Shown in pieces: positions 37,872 to 48,470 of a stretch of 64,000 nucleotides of DNA; the first letter of the stretch is position 1, and each line of letters begins with the position of its first letter. The stretch is from assembly GCA_030144725.1 (NCBI GenBank), contig JASKMD010000004.1, positions 2,089,983 to 2,153,982 on the forward strand. Reading direction: 5' to 3'. The notes under the pieces were generated by a model, which ran no database searches, was not told the DNA's origin, and was given only the letters and a program-made list of their open reading frames with translations. The position numbers were made by a program, and so were the translations under genes. This DNA is from Haematococcus lacustris (taxonomy: Eukaryota; Chlorophyta; Chlorophyceae; Chlamydomonadales; Haematococcaceae).

Positions 37872-38800
37872 TCATGCTGTTGGGCTGTCAGCAAAGGCAG
37901 GTCCACGGTGCTCACATCTTCCACGTACTCTGTGCGTCACCTCACCAGTTGTTTGCGCACCGTCAAGCCTCGGAGGGGTACTTGCGCATGTGTGCGATGA
38001 TCCCGAGTATTCCCAGGCAGTGTTTGTTACATTTATGGTGTGATTGGACACGTAGGGGTGGTTCAGGTGGTCGAAGTAGTGTGTGAGCAGTGTAAGCAGT
38101 CTCACAGCCACTTGCTGCCGCAGCGGTGAGGACCTCCCCTGCCGGAGCCTCTCAAGCGCTAGCATCATGATGTGATGATATTTGATGATGATGTGGCTTA
38201 CACCGCTTAAACCGTCAGCCGTTAGGCTGCTAGGCCGCCCTCCCCCTCTGGGGGTTCGGGACTTTCTGTAGCGCACTTCAAAGCAAGGTGCACAAACAAA
38301 GGTGCACATGGGGTCACCCCCGCCATTGGCTGCACCCCCATGGCTCGAGAGATAACATCTAACTCATTTTTGCACCGATGAGGTCGCCGATTGGTGCGAT
38401 GAGCTGGTGGTGGTCTAACTAGAGAGCAGCCAGCCCGAGGAGTTTGCCGGGTGGCTGGCCCCCAACACGCGACGTGTTCTGAAGCATCGCACACACATTT
38501 AGCGACGACTATAGGCAGCCTGGACCCAATCCGGCGTGAATGGCGCATCCTGACTGGACATGCCAACTTTTTAGGTTAGCACGCAACAGTGTTGCAACGT
38601 CCCAGCACGCATCGAGACCCTCTCTGAAGCACACCTGCTGCTTCCCGGCCTGCTCCCTTGCCCCCAACTCTAATGTGTCACCTTTGATCATCAAACGACG
38701 CTGTGAAACTCTTAAAGACCGGTCGGAGTTTATCAGGGGTGCAGCCAATGGCGGGGGTGACCATGGGCTCAACATGAAGTCATGCAAATTCTCATTATTG
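37872..38800 (-). mobile_element. LINE (non-LTR retrotransposon) 3' fragment, interrupted
   Basis: Minus strand 38800-38767 reads NNENLHDFM, identical to the conserved end of the LINE zinc-binding region at 40711-40950. The element at 38312-38762 interrupts it. After that, from 38307 down, the frame continues with CTFVCAPCFEVRYRKSRTP and runs to about 37872. This is the C-terminal end of a reverse-transcriptase ORF. No RT or endonuclease domain is present, as expected of a 5'-truncated copy. Confidence 0.6.
38312..38762. mobile_element. Short TIR element with ATGG duplication
   Basis: Ends are inverted repeats of about 27 bp (ggtcacccccgccattggct and inward). ATGG flanks both sides (38308-38311 and 38763-38766). 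The outermost bases match the element at 6205-7466. It is 451 bp with no ORF of note, so a MITE-like relative. It is inserted in the LINE fragment, whose frame is recognisable on both sides. Confidence 0.72.
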
Positions 38801-38897
38801 TTCTGTAAAGTCCAAGAAAATGACCCATTTCACCTTGCTTGCTGCGGGTTTTATGAGGTTGATGGCGGATGCTGCAACAGCAGCAGTGCGCCCACCA

Positions 38898-40710
38898 TCC
38901 AGTGTTGATGCTCGTGGACGCTGATGCCTCACGCTGATGCCTGACGCTGATGCCTGACGCTGATGTGGATGCTGATGCCGTGCGCAGTCCATACCAGCAG
39001 GCTGTGTATCATAATGACCGAAGTAAAGCTTGAGGAACCAGTGTGAGCAGTTTTGTCTGTTTGATGGCTTTCTAAATCTGTAATGTACATCACTTCCGCC
39101 CCACTTCGGTAGCCGGCCCTCGGGTTCGACGGCGACCTGATGCACCCCGCAGCACGGCCACTTCCCTTCGATGGTGTTGCTGAATCCCTGAGATGCCGCC
39201 GAAAAAGAACCGCAAGCGCCCCGTCTCCCCAGCACCCTCCGCAGTAGCTGGTAAGCCGCGAAGCTTGGGGAAAGGTTAGGCCCCCCGAAGCTAACTGTCG
39301 ACGCGACGCAGTGTGCACCACGCGACATTGCGACTCCATGTCTGCAGGTGCCAGTGGTAGTGGGCAGCAAGTCCAGGGACAGGGGCAGGCTGCCAAGGTA
39401 GTGATTGCAGAGCGGCGCCAGGTCATCAAGGCTGGCCTGCGTGGCCTTGTGAAGGCAGCCCTGCCTGATCTCAGCCCAGCTCAAGTCGACGCCATTGTGG
39501 CTGAGATTAACAAGCGCATGACCATGGGCAGCAAGCAATGCTGCCTAACAGCAGTCCTGTGCCTGTCCTTGCTGCTCCAGTCCTTCCTAGGCCAGCCCAG
39601 TCCAGCCCAGCCCACTCGAGACTTCCCAGCAGCAGGTCCAGCCCCAGGCCCCCCTCCCCCACCTGACCCAGCCTGCCCTCCATATGCCCACCCCCGCCTC
39701 CCCACACGCAGCTCCCCTCGCACAGCAGCCGCCCCAGCCCAGCTGCCTCCCCTAGTGCAGCTGGATATCTGGGACCCACAGCTGCTGGTACAGTTAAAGA
39801 ATGCCATGGAGCTGCTTACAAAAGCCAGCGTGATTGAGCACATGATGCGTGGGCCCCAGCACCGCAACATCAGGCTGCTGCCTGCCGAGGTGGCTGTGTT
39901 TGAGCAGCCCAGCAGCGCCTGGCCGGTGGCCATGCTCAATCAGCTGGACGAGGAGGACCTGACAGGGGACCTCAACACTCTCAACGCCAACGCCACTAAC
40001 ATCATCACCAGCATCAAGGAGTCCTACCGGCACCCTGGGCGGTTCATCAACAAGTGGGGCAAGGCGGTGGGGGTGGTGGAGGGTGGGTTCAGCCGGGAAA
40101 TGAAGAAGCATTTCCCCCAGCTAGTGCTAGGCCGCCTGGACTATAGCCAGCCTGACCCAAAGCACAGGTGGCGCTTGCTGGCCAACAGTGTGCTGCGGCT
40201 GCCTAAGTGGAAGAAAGAGGTAGTCAAGCACAGGGAGCTGCTGGGATTGCCGGCCACGTGGCGGGAGGGACAGGGCGCCATAGGGAAGGGGGGGGCAGGT
40301 TGGCTACCTTTAGAGTCTAGGGTGCGCTATGTCTTGCTTGTGAACCGCACCCTTGAGCGCTGGCAGACAGCCCCCCATGCCAAACCCCATGCAAACAGCC
40401 ACATCCCCCGCACCTGCCCGCGCCCCTTCACCATGCTCCCCATGGTGGGGGTGCGGGCCAGGCATTTTGTCATCGATGACAGGGTGCTGCATGGGGTGCT
40501 GACTGACCTGGGCATGACCACCCTCACAAGGTCCCAGTTTGAGGCAGACAGCCTGCCCCATTGGCAGAAGTTCATCCAGTACAGCCAGCTGCAGAACAGC
40601 GGGTGGGACTTTGCGCGTAGGGTGGAGACGGATGGAGTCAGCATCAGCGTTCACTTTGTGCGCAGCCAGGCAGTCCATGAGCCAGTGGAGCTGCCCTCCA
40701 TAGGGCGTAA
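38898..40710 (+). mobile_element. Fanzor/TnpB-like element, family 1, longest copy d
   Basis: Starts with the same 13-bp tandem repeat and 5' region as copy a and contains the longest coding frame of the family. It ends abruptly at about 40710, where antisense LINE sequence begins. The downstream catalytic half seen in copies b and c is missing. Confidence 0.75.
39311..40710 (+). pseudogene. Fanzor-like nuclease, N-terminal two thirds only
   Basis: The frame opens at about 39311 (first clear ATG 39338) and runs to 41098, but only the part to about 40710 (some 465 residues) is Fanzor-like. A Pro/Ala-rich N-terminus is followed by a helical region, then FTMLPMVGVRARHFVIDDRV and later RRVETDGVSISVHFVR. 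These match two conserved Fanzor blocks: the 'LLP...R.FI.D...L' segment and the 'F...I.TDGVSVSV' strand just before RuvC-I. The RuvC-I aspartate motif, RuvC-II, zinc ribbon and RuvC-III are absent because LINE sequence replaces them. Fanzors are eukaryotic TnpB relatives, RNA-guided DNA nucleases. This copy cannot cut. Confidence 0.7.
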
Positions 40711-40950
40711 TATGGACATGAAGTCATGCAAGTTCTCATTATTGTTCTGGAAGGTCATGGCAAACTCCGGCTGCTCCCTGATGGAACTCGTGGCAGTGCA
40801 CTCAAAGATGAAATGCATGGCGTCATCCACTACCCCCTCTGTGCATCTGGTGCATGTGCGATCAATGAAAGTTATCCCCTCAAACCGAGCCTTCTCCACC
40901 CCCAGACCGCTGTTGCCTAACCTGAACCTAGTCAAGCTCGTGCGAACAAC
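40711..40950 (-). mobile_element. LINE reverse-transcriptase C-terminal zinc-binding fragment
   Basis: Minus strand encodes LTRFRLGNSGLGVEKARFEG, then DRTCTRCTEGVVDDAMHFIF with ECTATSSIREQP and NNNENLHDFM. The CxxC ... H ... C pattern with 'E-H-F-F-EC' is the zf-RVT type domain at the end of LINE ORF2 proteins. It is truncated at both ends and sits antisense inside the frame of the Fanzor-like ORF. Confidence 0.75.
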
Positions 40951-41192
40951 ACATCACCGCGCATCACAGCACATCACCGCTTTGTGCCGTTCACTGTCGT
41001 TCACTGTAACGCTGTTACGCACAATTAGCGGCCGTGACCCGCACAAATTGCACAGTATAACCGGCTGCACTGCAAACAAGCTTGCAAGCGTAGTCTAGCT
41101 CCAATCTACGCAGGTACACCTACAGGCACCACGGGATAAACCACCGCCCGCCAAATGCTCACACCTCCCATTGGTTGTTGTTTTTTGGCAGC

Positions 41193-41534
41193 GACAGCAA
41201 CAGCAGCACTGTGGAGGGCAGGGCTGGCAGTACCGGAAGCAGTCAGGGCGGTGGCAGCAGCCTTGGTGGCAGCAGCGCAGGCGGTGATGACAGCAACAGT
41301 GGACGCGCAGGCATCGGTGCCGGGCATCCAGATTCACAGCGGCAGCTGAGCAAGAGTCACGGCCAGGCTGCGGTCAGCGCCACCAGCGGTCAGGCCAGCG
41401 GCCAGCAGGCAGGCCAAGGAGCGGCGGGAGGTCAGCCTGGGGGTGGCAGGGGGGCTGTGGAAGGCAGGGGGGCGGGGCCAGTCAGGTTGGTGGCGCTGGA
41501 TATGGACGGCACGCTGCTCAACTCCTCATCAAGG
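41193..41534 (+). CDS. HAD-superfamily hydrolase, single recognised exon
   Basis: After an acceptor (ttttttggcag) the frame reads a Gly/Ser/Gln-rich segment and then VRLVALDMDGTLLNSSSR, ending at a GTCAGT donor. DMDGTLL is HAD motif I (nucleophile and general acid aspartates, DxDGT), as found in Cof-type sugar-phosphate phosphatases. No exon with motifs II-IV can be recognised downstream before 43.9 kb, and upstream sequence is transposon. The gene is therefore either truncated or has exons I could not identify. The low-complexity N-terminal part could include an organelle transit peptide. Confidence 0.45.
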
Positions 41535-41547
41535 GTCAGTGCCCCGT

Positions 41548-41765
41548 CCCTGCCCCTGCCCCTGCCCCTGCCCCTGCCCCTGCCCCTGCCCCTGCCCCTG
41601 CCCCTGCCCCTGCCCCTGCCCCTGCCCCTGCCCCTGCCCCTGCCCCTGCCCCTGCCCCTGCCCCTGCCCCTGCCCCTGCCCCTGCCCCTGCCCCTGCCCC
41701 TGCCCCTGCCCCTCTGCCCCTGCCCCTCTGCCCCTCTGCCCCTGCCCCTGCCCCTGCCCCTGCCG
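41548..41765 (+). repeat. Hexanucleotide array (TGCCCC)n
   Basis: About 35 units of tgcccc with a few tctgcccc variants near 41710-41740. It lies directly after the putative donor of the HAD exon, so probably intronic. It produces spurious Pro/Leu and Gly/Gln ORFs on both strands. Confidence 0.95.
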
Positions 41766-42653
41766 CAGCCCTAGCCCCGACCCCCGCAACTGGCACAACC
41801 AAAAACCGACCTGTCTGCAGGCCATTAGCCCTGCTGAACGGAGCAGGTGGCTGTGCGAGGTGAAGGCTTACTTTTCACCCAGCAACATACAGCTCCTCAG
41901 AGAGAGAGGGCTGCCAAAGCTGCAGCATGTTGCTGCCCCCCTCACTCCCCCTCCCCCTCCCCATTCCCCTCCCCCAGCTCCAGCCCCCGCCCGCCCCCGC
42001 CAGCCCCCCCTCCCGCAGCTGCCACCCGTGCTGCCACAGCGCAACGCAGTGCACCACACACCGACAAGGGCAGGAGCAGGGAGAGGGGCACGAGCAGGGA
42101 GCACACTGAGCGCATGGGTCTGGAGGTGATGGAGGTGTTTGGGCGCTGTGGCTCAGCGGAACAGCAGGCTCAGCTGTTGGACAGGGTGCTCAACAGCCCC
42201 CAGCTGCAGCTGGCGGTGCAACAAGCCATGCAGCAGTGTCCCACCACAAAACAGAGGGTGGCATGCTTATTGGGCAGGCATGATTCAGAGGGAGGGGTGG
42301 TGAAGCAGTGGCTGAGGAGTGAGATCCTGGCTGATTGTGTTGCGATGTGCAATGCATCAGAGCTCGTGCAGCACTGCAATGCATATCACAAGCCAGTTGC
42401 TGCTACCGTTGCTATGATACGCGTTGAGTGGTCACAGACTGCATGTGCATGTGCCCAATGCATGACACCCGCACCAAGGGGTTGTGTGTAACAGGCCCTC
42501 CATCGTAAAGCCCTTTGTTACCATGCCCATGTTCGATTAGAAGAGGGATGACAAGCATTGGGATGATGAGTGCATCACCCTCCTGTGCTCATATGCACCA
42601 GACAGCGTGAAGCAGCTGTGCACCTTGGGCAAGAAGCTGGGCGTGAAGATATT
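41766..42653 (+). other. Unassigned coding-like stretch
   Basis: Open frames include 41847-42491 (+), with a helical Gln-rich segment (LLDRVLNSPQLQLAVQQAMQ), and a short frame at 42575-42650 (ECITLLCSYAPDSVKQL). Neither is recognised. They may be transposon fragments or remnants of the HAD gene region. Confidence 0.3.
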
Positions 42654-42763
42654 GTAGTGATACGCCTCGTTGGTGATTTCACCAAATCATTTCGTCACCG
42701 AATTGTATCACCAGTTGTTTGAGCATGAGATTTGGGTTTTCACCAAATCAGGCGTATCACTAC
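42654..42763. mobile_element. 110-bp MITE-like inverted-repeat element
   Basis: Begins gtagtgatacgcct and ends aggcgtatcactac, a perfect 14-bp inverted repeat. An internal ttcaccaaatc motif occurs near both ends. No target duplication beyond a possible TA is obvious. Confidence 0.6.
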
Positions 42764-43079
42764 GGTATTAAACGAGTATTGCAAGGCAGTGGGATTGTAT
42801 GTGCCAGCCGGCACCTTGCGTGCTGACCTACGATACATCTGAATGAGCAGGCAGAGTGCGATTGAGCTGGCAGAGTGCGAGAAAACTGGGCTCCATGCGT
42901 AAAGTGTACCGCAGTGTACCGCAGCGGAGAACTCTGCATCCTGCGTAATGGTGTTGTGAAGCAGCAGTTGCGGCCGTGCCTGGCAGACTGCCGGTCTACG
43001 ACGGTGCCAACGTTAACGTTCCGCGTTAAAAATGACATCTCAACTCAACACGCCGCAAAGTCAAGTGTCCCTTGCCAAG

Positions 43080-43277
43080 TGGGTAGGCGGGGTGCATCGA
43101 GTACTGCGGGAGGGGCGGCACGGCTAGAGGTGTGGGGCCTGTACGGAACCCCGGGTGGGCAGGTCAGAAAGAGACAAAGCCAAAGACAAAAGCTGAGTGT
43201 GGGTAGGCGGGGTGCATCGAGTGCTGCGGGGGGGGGGCGGCACGGCTAGAGGTGTGGGGGCTGTACGGAACCCCGGG
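43080..43277 (+). repeat. Tandem duplication, unit about 120 bp
   Basis: 43080-43158 and 43200-43279 are near-identical (shared 'gtgggtaggcggggtgcatc' through 'ctgtacggaaccccg'), separated by about 40 bp. The second copy has a longer G run. No coding sequence recognised. Confidence 0.75.
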
Positions 43278-43689
43278 GTGGGCTCAATCAGGTCTCCCGG
43301 TGAAAAGTACCCAAATAGTACATTTTTTGTTGTCAGGGAAAGGGGTACATTTGCCCAACCGCCAACCGCCCACTCCGCCCTGCCCACTAGGCATGTCAGA
43401 AAGTGAGGCGATGACCCGAAGTTGGGAGTGAACTTAAGCCCGCTGGAGATGCGCCAGAATCAGGAGCCCCGCAGCACGGCGCCACCCGGGACCTTGGTGA
43501 CCTGCAGGCCAGCACAAACATTTCGTTTTCCACCCTTTCCTCCGATCCTCTCGTTGTTTTCCTTGAGGCGAGCGAGACGCTGCGATGGAGCCAACAGGAG
43601 CGACGGGTTATTACACGGCGCGTAACTCACGTAGCTAGGGACACGCACCTTTCGATTTCTTTGTCGGGCCCTGCTTCTGCTTGGCGGTG

Positions 43690-43830
43690 CCCTCCAGCGT
43701 TTTCCAAGCTTTTGCGCGGTGTACTTTGAGACGGCTGTGGCTTTATCTAGCAACTTGAGTTTTCCGGAGATGCATGAAGTGATTTATGCAGCAAAACAAG
43801 CCTGAAGGTCAAAGGGCCATACGTCTTGAA
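43690..43830 (-). repeat. Dispersed repeat shared with 1780-1900
   Basis: The partner of the repeat at the left end. The minus-strand frame 43753-43460 continues further here into an Arg-rich segment (RWRAPPSRSRARQRNRK), suggesting a nucleic-acid-binding protein of an unidentified transposon. Confidence 0.5.
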
Positions 43831-43927
43831 TTAAATCCACTTTGGTGTGCCGTCACAGAGGCTCCCACATGATGCGCTATGGCTCCCACACCTATAACCC
43901 ATGGGAGCTTGGCTGCTTGCAATCGCG

Positions 43928-46393
43928 TTATACCAGCAGCGCGATGGCCGCTTGCACATCGTTGCCACTAGCCGTCAATGCTGCCTGAGCCTCTTCCCGC
44001 CCAAACCCCATGGCCATCAACTGCTCAACCGCCGCCTCAACCACCATTGGGCCTTCGTTCCCCAGCCCCCCTTGCAGCCCCGACCCTGCCCCCTGATCCA
44101 GGGCCAGCGGCTGCCTAGTGGCTGCTGCCCCTGCCTGGTTTGCACCCACCCTCTCACGCAGCCCCGGCCCTAGCCCCAGCCCTGGCCCTCGGGTCCGACT
44201 GCCACTAATGCTGCTACCCGCTGCTGGTGGGTAGCGTGCTGTGGCTTGACCAGCCGCTGCAGCCCCAGCTTGTCGGAGGCCTCGGGTGCTGCTGCCATGG
44301 CCTCCGCTGATGTCCCCTGGGGGTCTAGTGTTAAGGGAGCTGGGCGTGGAAGCTAGGAGGGGCCGCAGGAACCTCGCGGCCAGCCGGGTAACCAGGCCGG
44401 GTATCTGCGATGGAGCAGGAGGCAGGCATGAAGGCTGGGCTGTATAAGGGGTTGGCCAAAACTGTGTGTGCTAACTTGGCATACAATACTCATGTATTAA
44501 AACCCACAATTAACCGGCCCCATCAGAAGCCTGGTGGAAAGGTATGCTTTTGATACGGAAGAGGCCTACTCCGCAAAAATGCTTGGCCTACTTGGAGCTG
44601 TTCGACTAAAAGCCATCGTGGTCCATATGGCTGGAATTGAGAGACTTCAAATATTTAGATATGCCTGCCCAGCATTTTGATATGTCTGCACTCAGCACCT
44701 ATGGCAGGCCAATGGCCGTGTTTACATATTGCTGATACTGAGGCGTAGTCTACATCACAAGTGGCATACGCAAGCGGCCAACCCTAGCTATGTGGCTTGG
44801 CATGACATGCCCTCCAAGACAGGAAGGTACAGACAACACAGGCCAGGGCACTGACTCACCCTAAACTGGCGCAGGCCTGTGGCTGGGGAGCGGTACAGGC
44901 AGCCTGCCACCAGGCCTGCGGCAGCAGCCATGGCCGCCCCCCGGCCGCCAGTCAGCAGCAGCTGAGCTCCTGTGAGGTACACAAACACCTGGGCAGGCCA
45001 GAGACAAGCCCAGGGCTGGAAGTTGGCGGGCAGTTGGTTGGCAGTTGGTTGGCGGAGGTTTGGCAGGGGTTTGGGAGGGGGTCGAGTGGGGGTGGGCTGG
45101 GGTGGGCATGGTGGTGGTTAGTAGATGTGAGGTGTGAGGTGTGGGGCTGACCCACATCACCCTAAACACTAACCTCCTAACCCATAACCGGCACGAGTGA
45201 TAATGAGGATGTTGCTGACATGCCTGGCTGTGGTGGTGGCGGTGGTACTGGCTGTGATACTGGCACTGGTGGGGCCGTTGCTGCAGCTGCAGCTGTGGCA
45301 CCGCTGGCTGCAAGTGTGGTGGTTCTGAGGTGAGACACAGTCACACCTTGTCACTGAGCCTCAAGCCCAGCAGCGAGAAGCGCGATGAAGCCGGTACATC
45401 TAAGAAAAAGTGCACAAAGCTGGCAAACAGCAAGCCATAAGGCCCACCGACTAATGCAGCAGGCCCTGCAAGTAGACTGTTCCCATTGGCGCTATTGCCG
45501 CCTTGAATCCCTGCTGCTGTGCTGCCGGCAGCTGTTGCTACAGAGCTGACAGAGCTGAGCCAGCGGCGCAGCAGCAGGTGCCTCACAGGGCCTGGCTGCC
45601 GTGGCAGACGCGTCCAGCTGCTGGTCAGGCGGTGTATGACACGGAGCAGTTTACTGCTGCCATGCAGGAGGACCAGGGACAGTCCCTGGGCCAGCACCGC
45701 AAAGCTGGCAAACTGGCGGGAGCCCAGCTGGCGCTCAATGATGCGGAAGGTGTACAGCAGGAAGCTGCCAAATAACAGCTCGCCTGCAGGCCAGCAGCAA
45801 CAAGGGCAGGCAGGGATTCGGGTAAGGGTTAGAGTTAGGATTAGGGTTTAGGTTAGGGTTAGGGTGCGCTGTGCAGGCTTGGCATGGAGCTTGGGACCAC
45901 AGGACCCACAGGGGCAGAGAGTGTGCTGCCCTTGTGGGTGGGAGCAGGCAGGGCTCGACTGGCCAACCTCACCTGGGGTCCTGAACACAAAGACCCCACA
46001 CAAGGATTGGAGCCAAGCAGTGCGGGTGTGGGTAGCCTGTGTGGCATGGTACAGGACAGGGAGCCTGCACGGGGTAGACACCGCAAAGTAGGTACACCTT
46101 GGCCGCCAGCAAACGCCACAACCTGCTGCATGACCCCCTCATGCATTCGAATGTGACATGTTGTGGAGTGCCGATGGCCGTAGGTTCCGCAGATGATACA
46201 GAACAAGTCATTAGCCTGATATGCTTGCTTTGCTCACTTAGTTGGTGTGGGGGTGTGATGTTGATGTACAACATAGCAGTAGGGGTTGCGTGTGAGATGC
46301 TGTAGAGGTTAGCCCACCTGGATCTGAGGCTCAGGTAACACACGGAAGCAGCAGAGCAACAGAGCAGTAGCCCCTTGCTCACGAGAGCATTGC
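43928..46393 (-). CDS. UBAC2-like rhomboid pseudoprotease with C-terminal UBA domain (5' end open)
   Basis: Exons 46393-46318, 46122-46098 (25-nt microexon), 46036-45973, 45783-45347, 44988-44860 and 44404-43928 join in phase. The first recognised exon gives LVSKGLLLCCSAASVCYLSL. Next come LWRLLAAK, FVFRTPGELLFGSFLLYTFR and ERQLGS, then several hydrophobic segments (LLFASFVHFFLDV, VFVYLTGAQLLLTGG). The last 36 residues (EQLMAMGFGREEAQAALTAS...) form a UBA domain. A membrane rhomboid-like core with a terminal UBA is the UBAC2/plant RBL18-type architecture, ER membrane proteins linked to ubiquitin-dependent degradation. The first coding exon with the start codon lies above 46393 and was not resolved, so the 5' boundary is partial. 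Confidence 0.83.
45825..45865 (+). repeat. Degenerate telomere-like repeats in an intron
   Basis: A run of gggtta/ggttta-type units (ggttagggttagggt and variants) lies in the UBAC2-like intron between 45784 and 45972. It resembles TTAGGG/TTTAGGG telomere motifs but is short and imperfect. Confidence 0.7.
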
Positions 46394-46399
46394 CTGTGA

Positions 46400-47084
46400 A
46401 TTGTAGAGTTCATGTTTTCACTTCTTTGTTGCCGGATTCTTGCGGTGGTTATACGCACCAAACCCGCTATTCATCCGAGGTCGAGCTTCGCACGCTCACG
46501 CTACGATCGGAGTCATCGACATCGTTCATGAGGAGCTACTTCATCAGCATTACGACACCCATCGAACACCATGCGCTAGCTGGCAAGGCTAACCAGCCTA
46601 CCGCAGCTGTGTCGCGTGCTGTGTCCATGTGAGCCAAGTGTCCATGTGAGCGAAGATACGGATGTCACGCTGGGCTCGTCTCTTTTGATCCCTACAGCCC
46701 TCATGCAACTCATGAGTTGTAATCAAACACAGGCTGCGAGATCGCTGTTGTAAAGGCTACTGATAGTGTGCCTAGTGCCCACTTCAGCTCAGCCTTCTGG
46801 TGTGTGTGCCTCCAGGTCTACTACTAGCAAGAGCCCTACCCTACTCTATAGCTCTTACTCACACACATCCCCTTTGTGAGGGGTTTGGTTTCTTGTTTTT
46901 TTGGATTATCTTGCTCCTGCCGGCTACCGCTGCCACTTGCGCCGCAACTTGCGAGAGTAGAGTGCGTAGAACAACTACACAGCTCTCTGGGTTTCAGCTG
47001 CTCGACGGCAAAATTAGCAAGCAATCCTCATCACTGCTCACCATATCGACACCTCACACCTGCACCCTCCCTAGGCCACCCTCC
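46400..47084. other. 5' flank of the UBAC2-like gene, no other gene recognised
   Basis: Should contain the first exon and promoter of the UBAC2-like gene. A short frame beginning with ATG at about 46530 (minus) could be part of it but its splice phase was not secure. The plus-strand frames show no similarity. Confidence 0.35.
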
Positions 47085-48470
47085 TGATCAAGGAGTCCTG
47101 AGGTCAGGCGCCCCCAACATGGGGTTGGTAATATGCATGCGATGACTCCCTCAATACTGCACCGTTTTTGATAGCGTTTATCACATTGGCATTGGCGGTT
47201 TAGTCCGCGTAATCTGACCATCAGCGCCAGCCATTGGAGTCTTTGCTCGCGTACTGCCACATGTGCCCGCGAACAAATCACATCGGCGAGACGGGTCTCC
47301 TTGGCACGGTGAGCCACATCGCTGTGACCCCATCTACCTAGCGTAGTGAGCTGGTTGTGCACAAATGGAATGTCCGGCTGACACCCAACGCGATGCCTGC
47401 CGGGCGTGCAGGGCGCCTAGACGGGGTGAATGAAACATATATTCGTACTCGCTTCCGCCGAATACACCATTTGGGTCGGCGCACACTAAGGTATCACCGG
47501 GTTACACCCCCCCCTCCTCCATTGTGTCCTCCACTGTGTTGCACCCGCTGCATCACAAGAAAATGGCTACGAAATCTTTGTTCTTTACCCACTGGCGCAC
47601 CTATTGAAACAAACCGCACAACAAACAGGCCAGGCCTCGTTCAGTTTGACAGCTTCAAAGTTACATCATGTTCACCAGGCAGGTTCAAGGCCACGGCATG
47701 CAACGACTCACCATGCCCGCCCCCCCTTTACCCATCATTGCAGGAGCCCACCTCATTGAGCCTGACCACCACCTCCCAGCCCTTCCCTTCGCCCCCTCCC
47801 CAAGCACACCCCCTTCTAGCCCACCCCTCCCAGCCCACCCCTCCCAGAACACCACTGTGGGGTGGCTGTTGAGCTATGAATCTTTGTACGCAGGTGGATG
47901 GCATGTAGGGGAGTATAACTCCTAGAGGAGCCGAGTGCAAACTCGGTCATGGTGTGGAGTTGTGCGACTGACTGCATGGCCCTGGTCCTGAGATCGGCTA
48001 AGGGAGTTGGGGGTCACCGACCAAAGTGAGCTTTTGGCTTAGCTGAGTATGAGCGTTTGTAACACTGTCTTATAGGAGCTTAACCTAGTAAGTAGCATGT
48101 TGTAAGTCCAAATGGTCGAGCTGTGGCATTGCCCTCTAGGTATGGGGGGGAGGTGGGCTCATTGCCACATTGCCGCAACCGCTCTCCGATCCGACTGCTG
48201 CTGTCGACGCGCATGCTCGTGTAGAGCAACCTAAGCGGCGCGGGTGGTCGCAGCGATGACTGCATGCCCCGAACCGGCTTAATATAAAATCACTAACTTT
48301 GTTGCTTTGCTGTGCACGGCCTACTGAGTGCTGGATGGGTGAAAGGTAGCTGGCCGGGTTGGCTGCGTTCTGAGTCATCTAGCATAATATTTGGCTCAGT
48401 GAGTGCAGAGTTACAGCCGTCCTACTACCAGAGGTCGGTTTCCTGTCATTTTCTGTTAGTTGGGAACACT
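47085..48470 (+). repeat. Rep-A dispersed repeat, copy 3
   Basis: 47085-47880 matches 5385-6200, and 48160-48470 matches 7790-8110, in the same orientation as copy 2 but without the TIR element. The 280 bp between the blocks (47880-48160) differ from copy 2. Both termini defined by 51930-52145 are missing. Confidence 0.68.

Noticed and set aside
41175..41774. Pro/Leu-repeat ORF following the HAD motif
   Set aside because: The hexamer array is better explained as intronic, since a GTCAGT donor lies at 41535.
43928..44149. Stand-alone 73-residue UBA protein
   Set aside because: The frame continues upstream to an acceptor at 44404 and joins the rhomboid-like exons in phase, so it is the end of the UBAC2-like gene.
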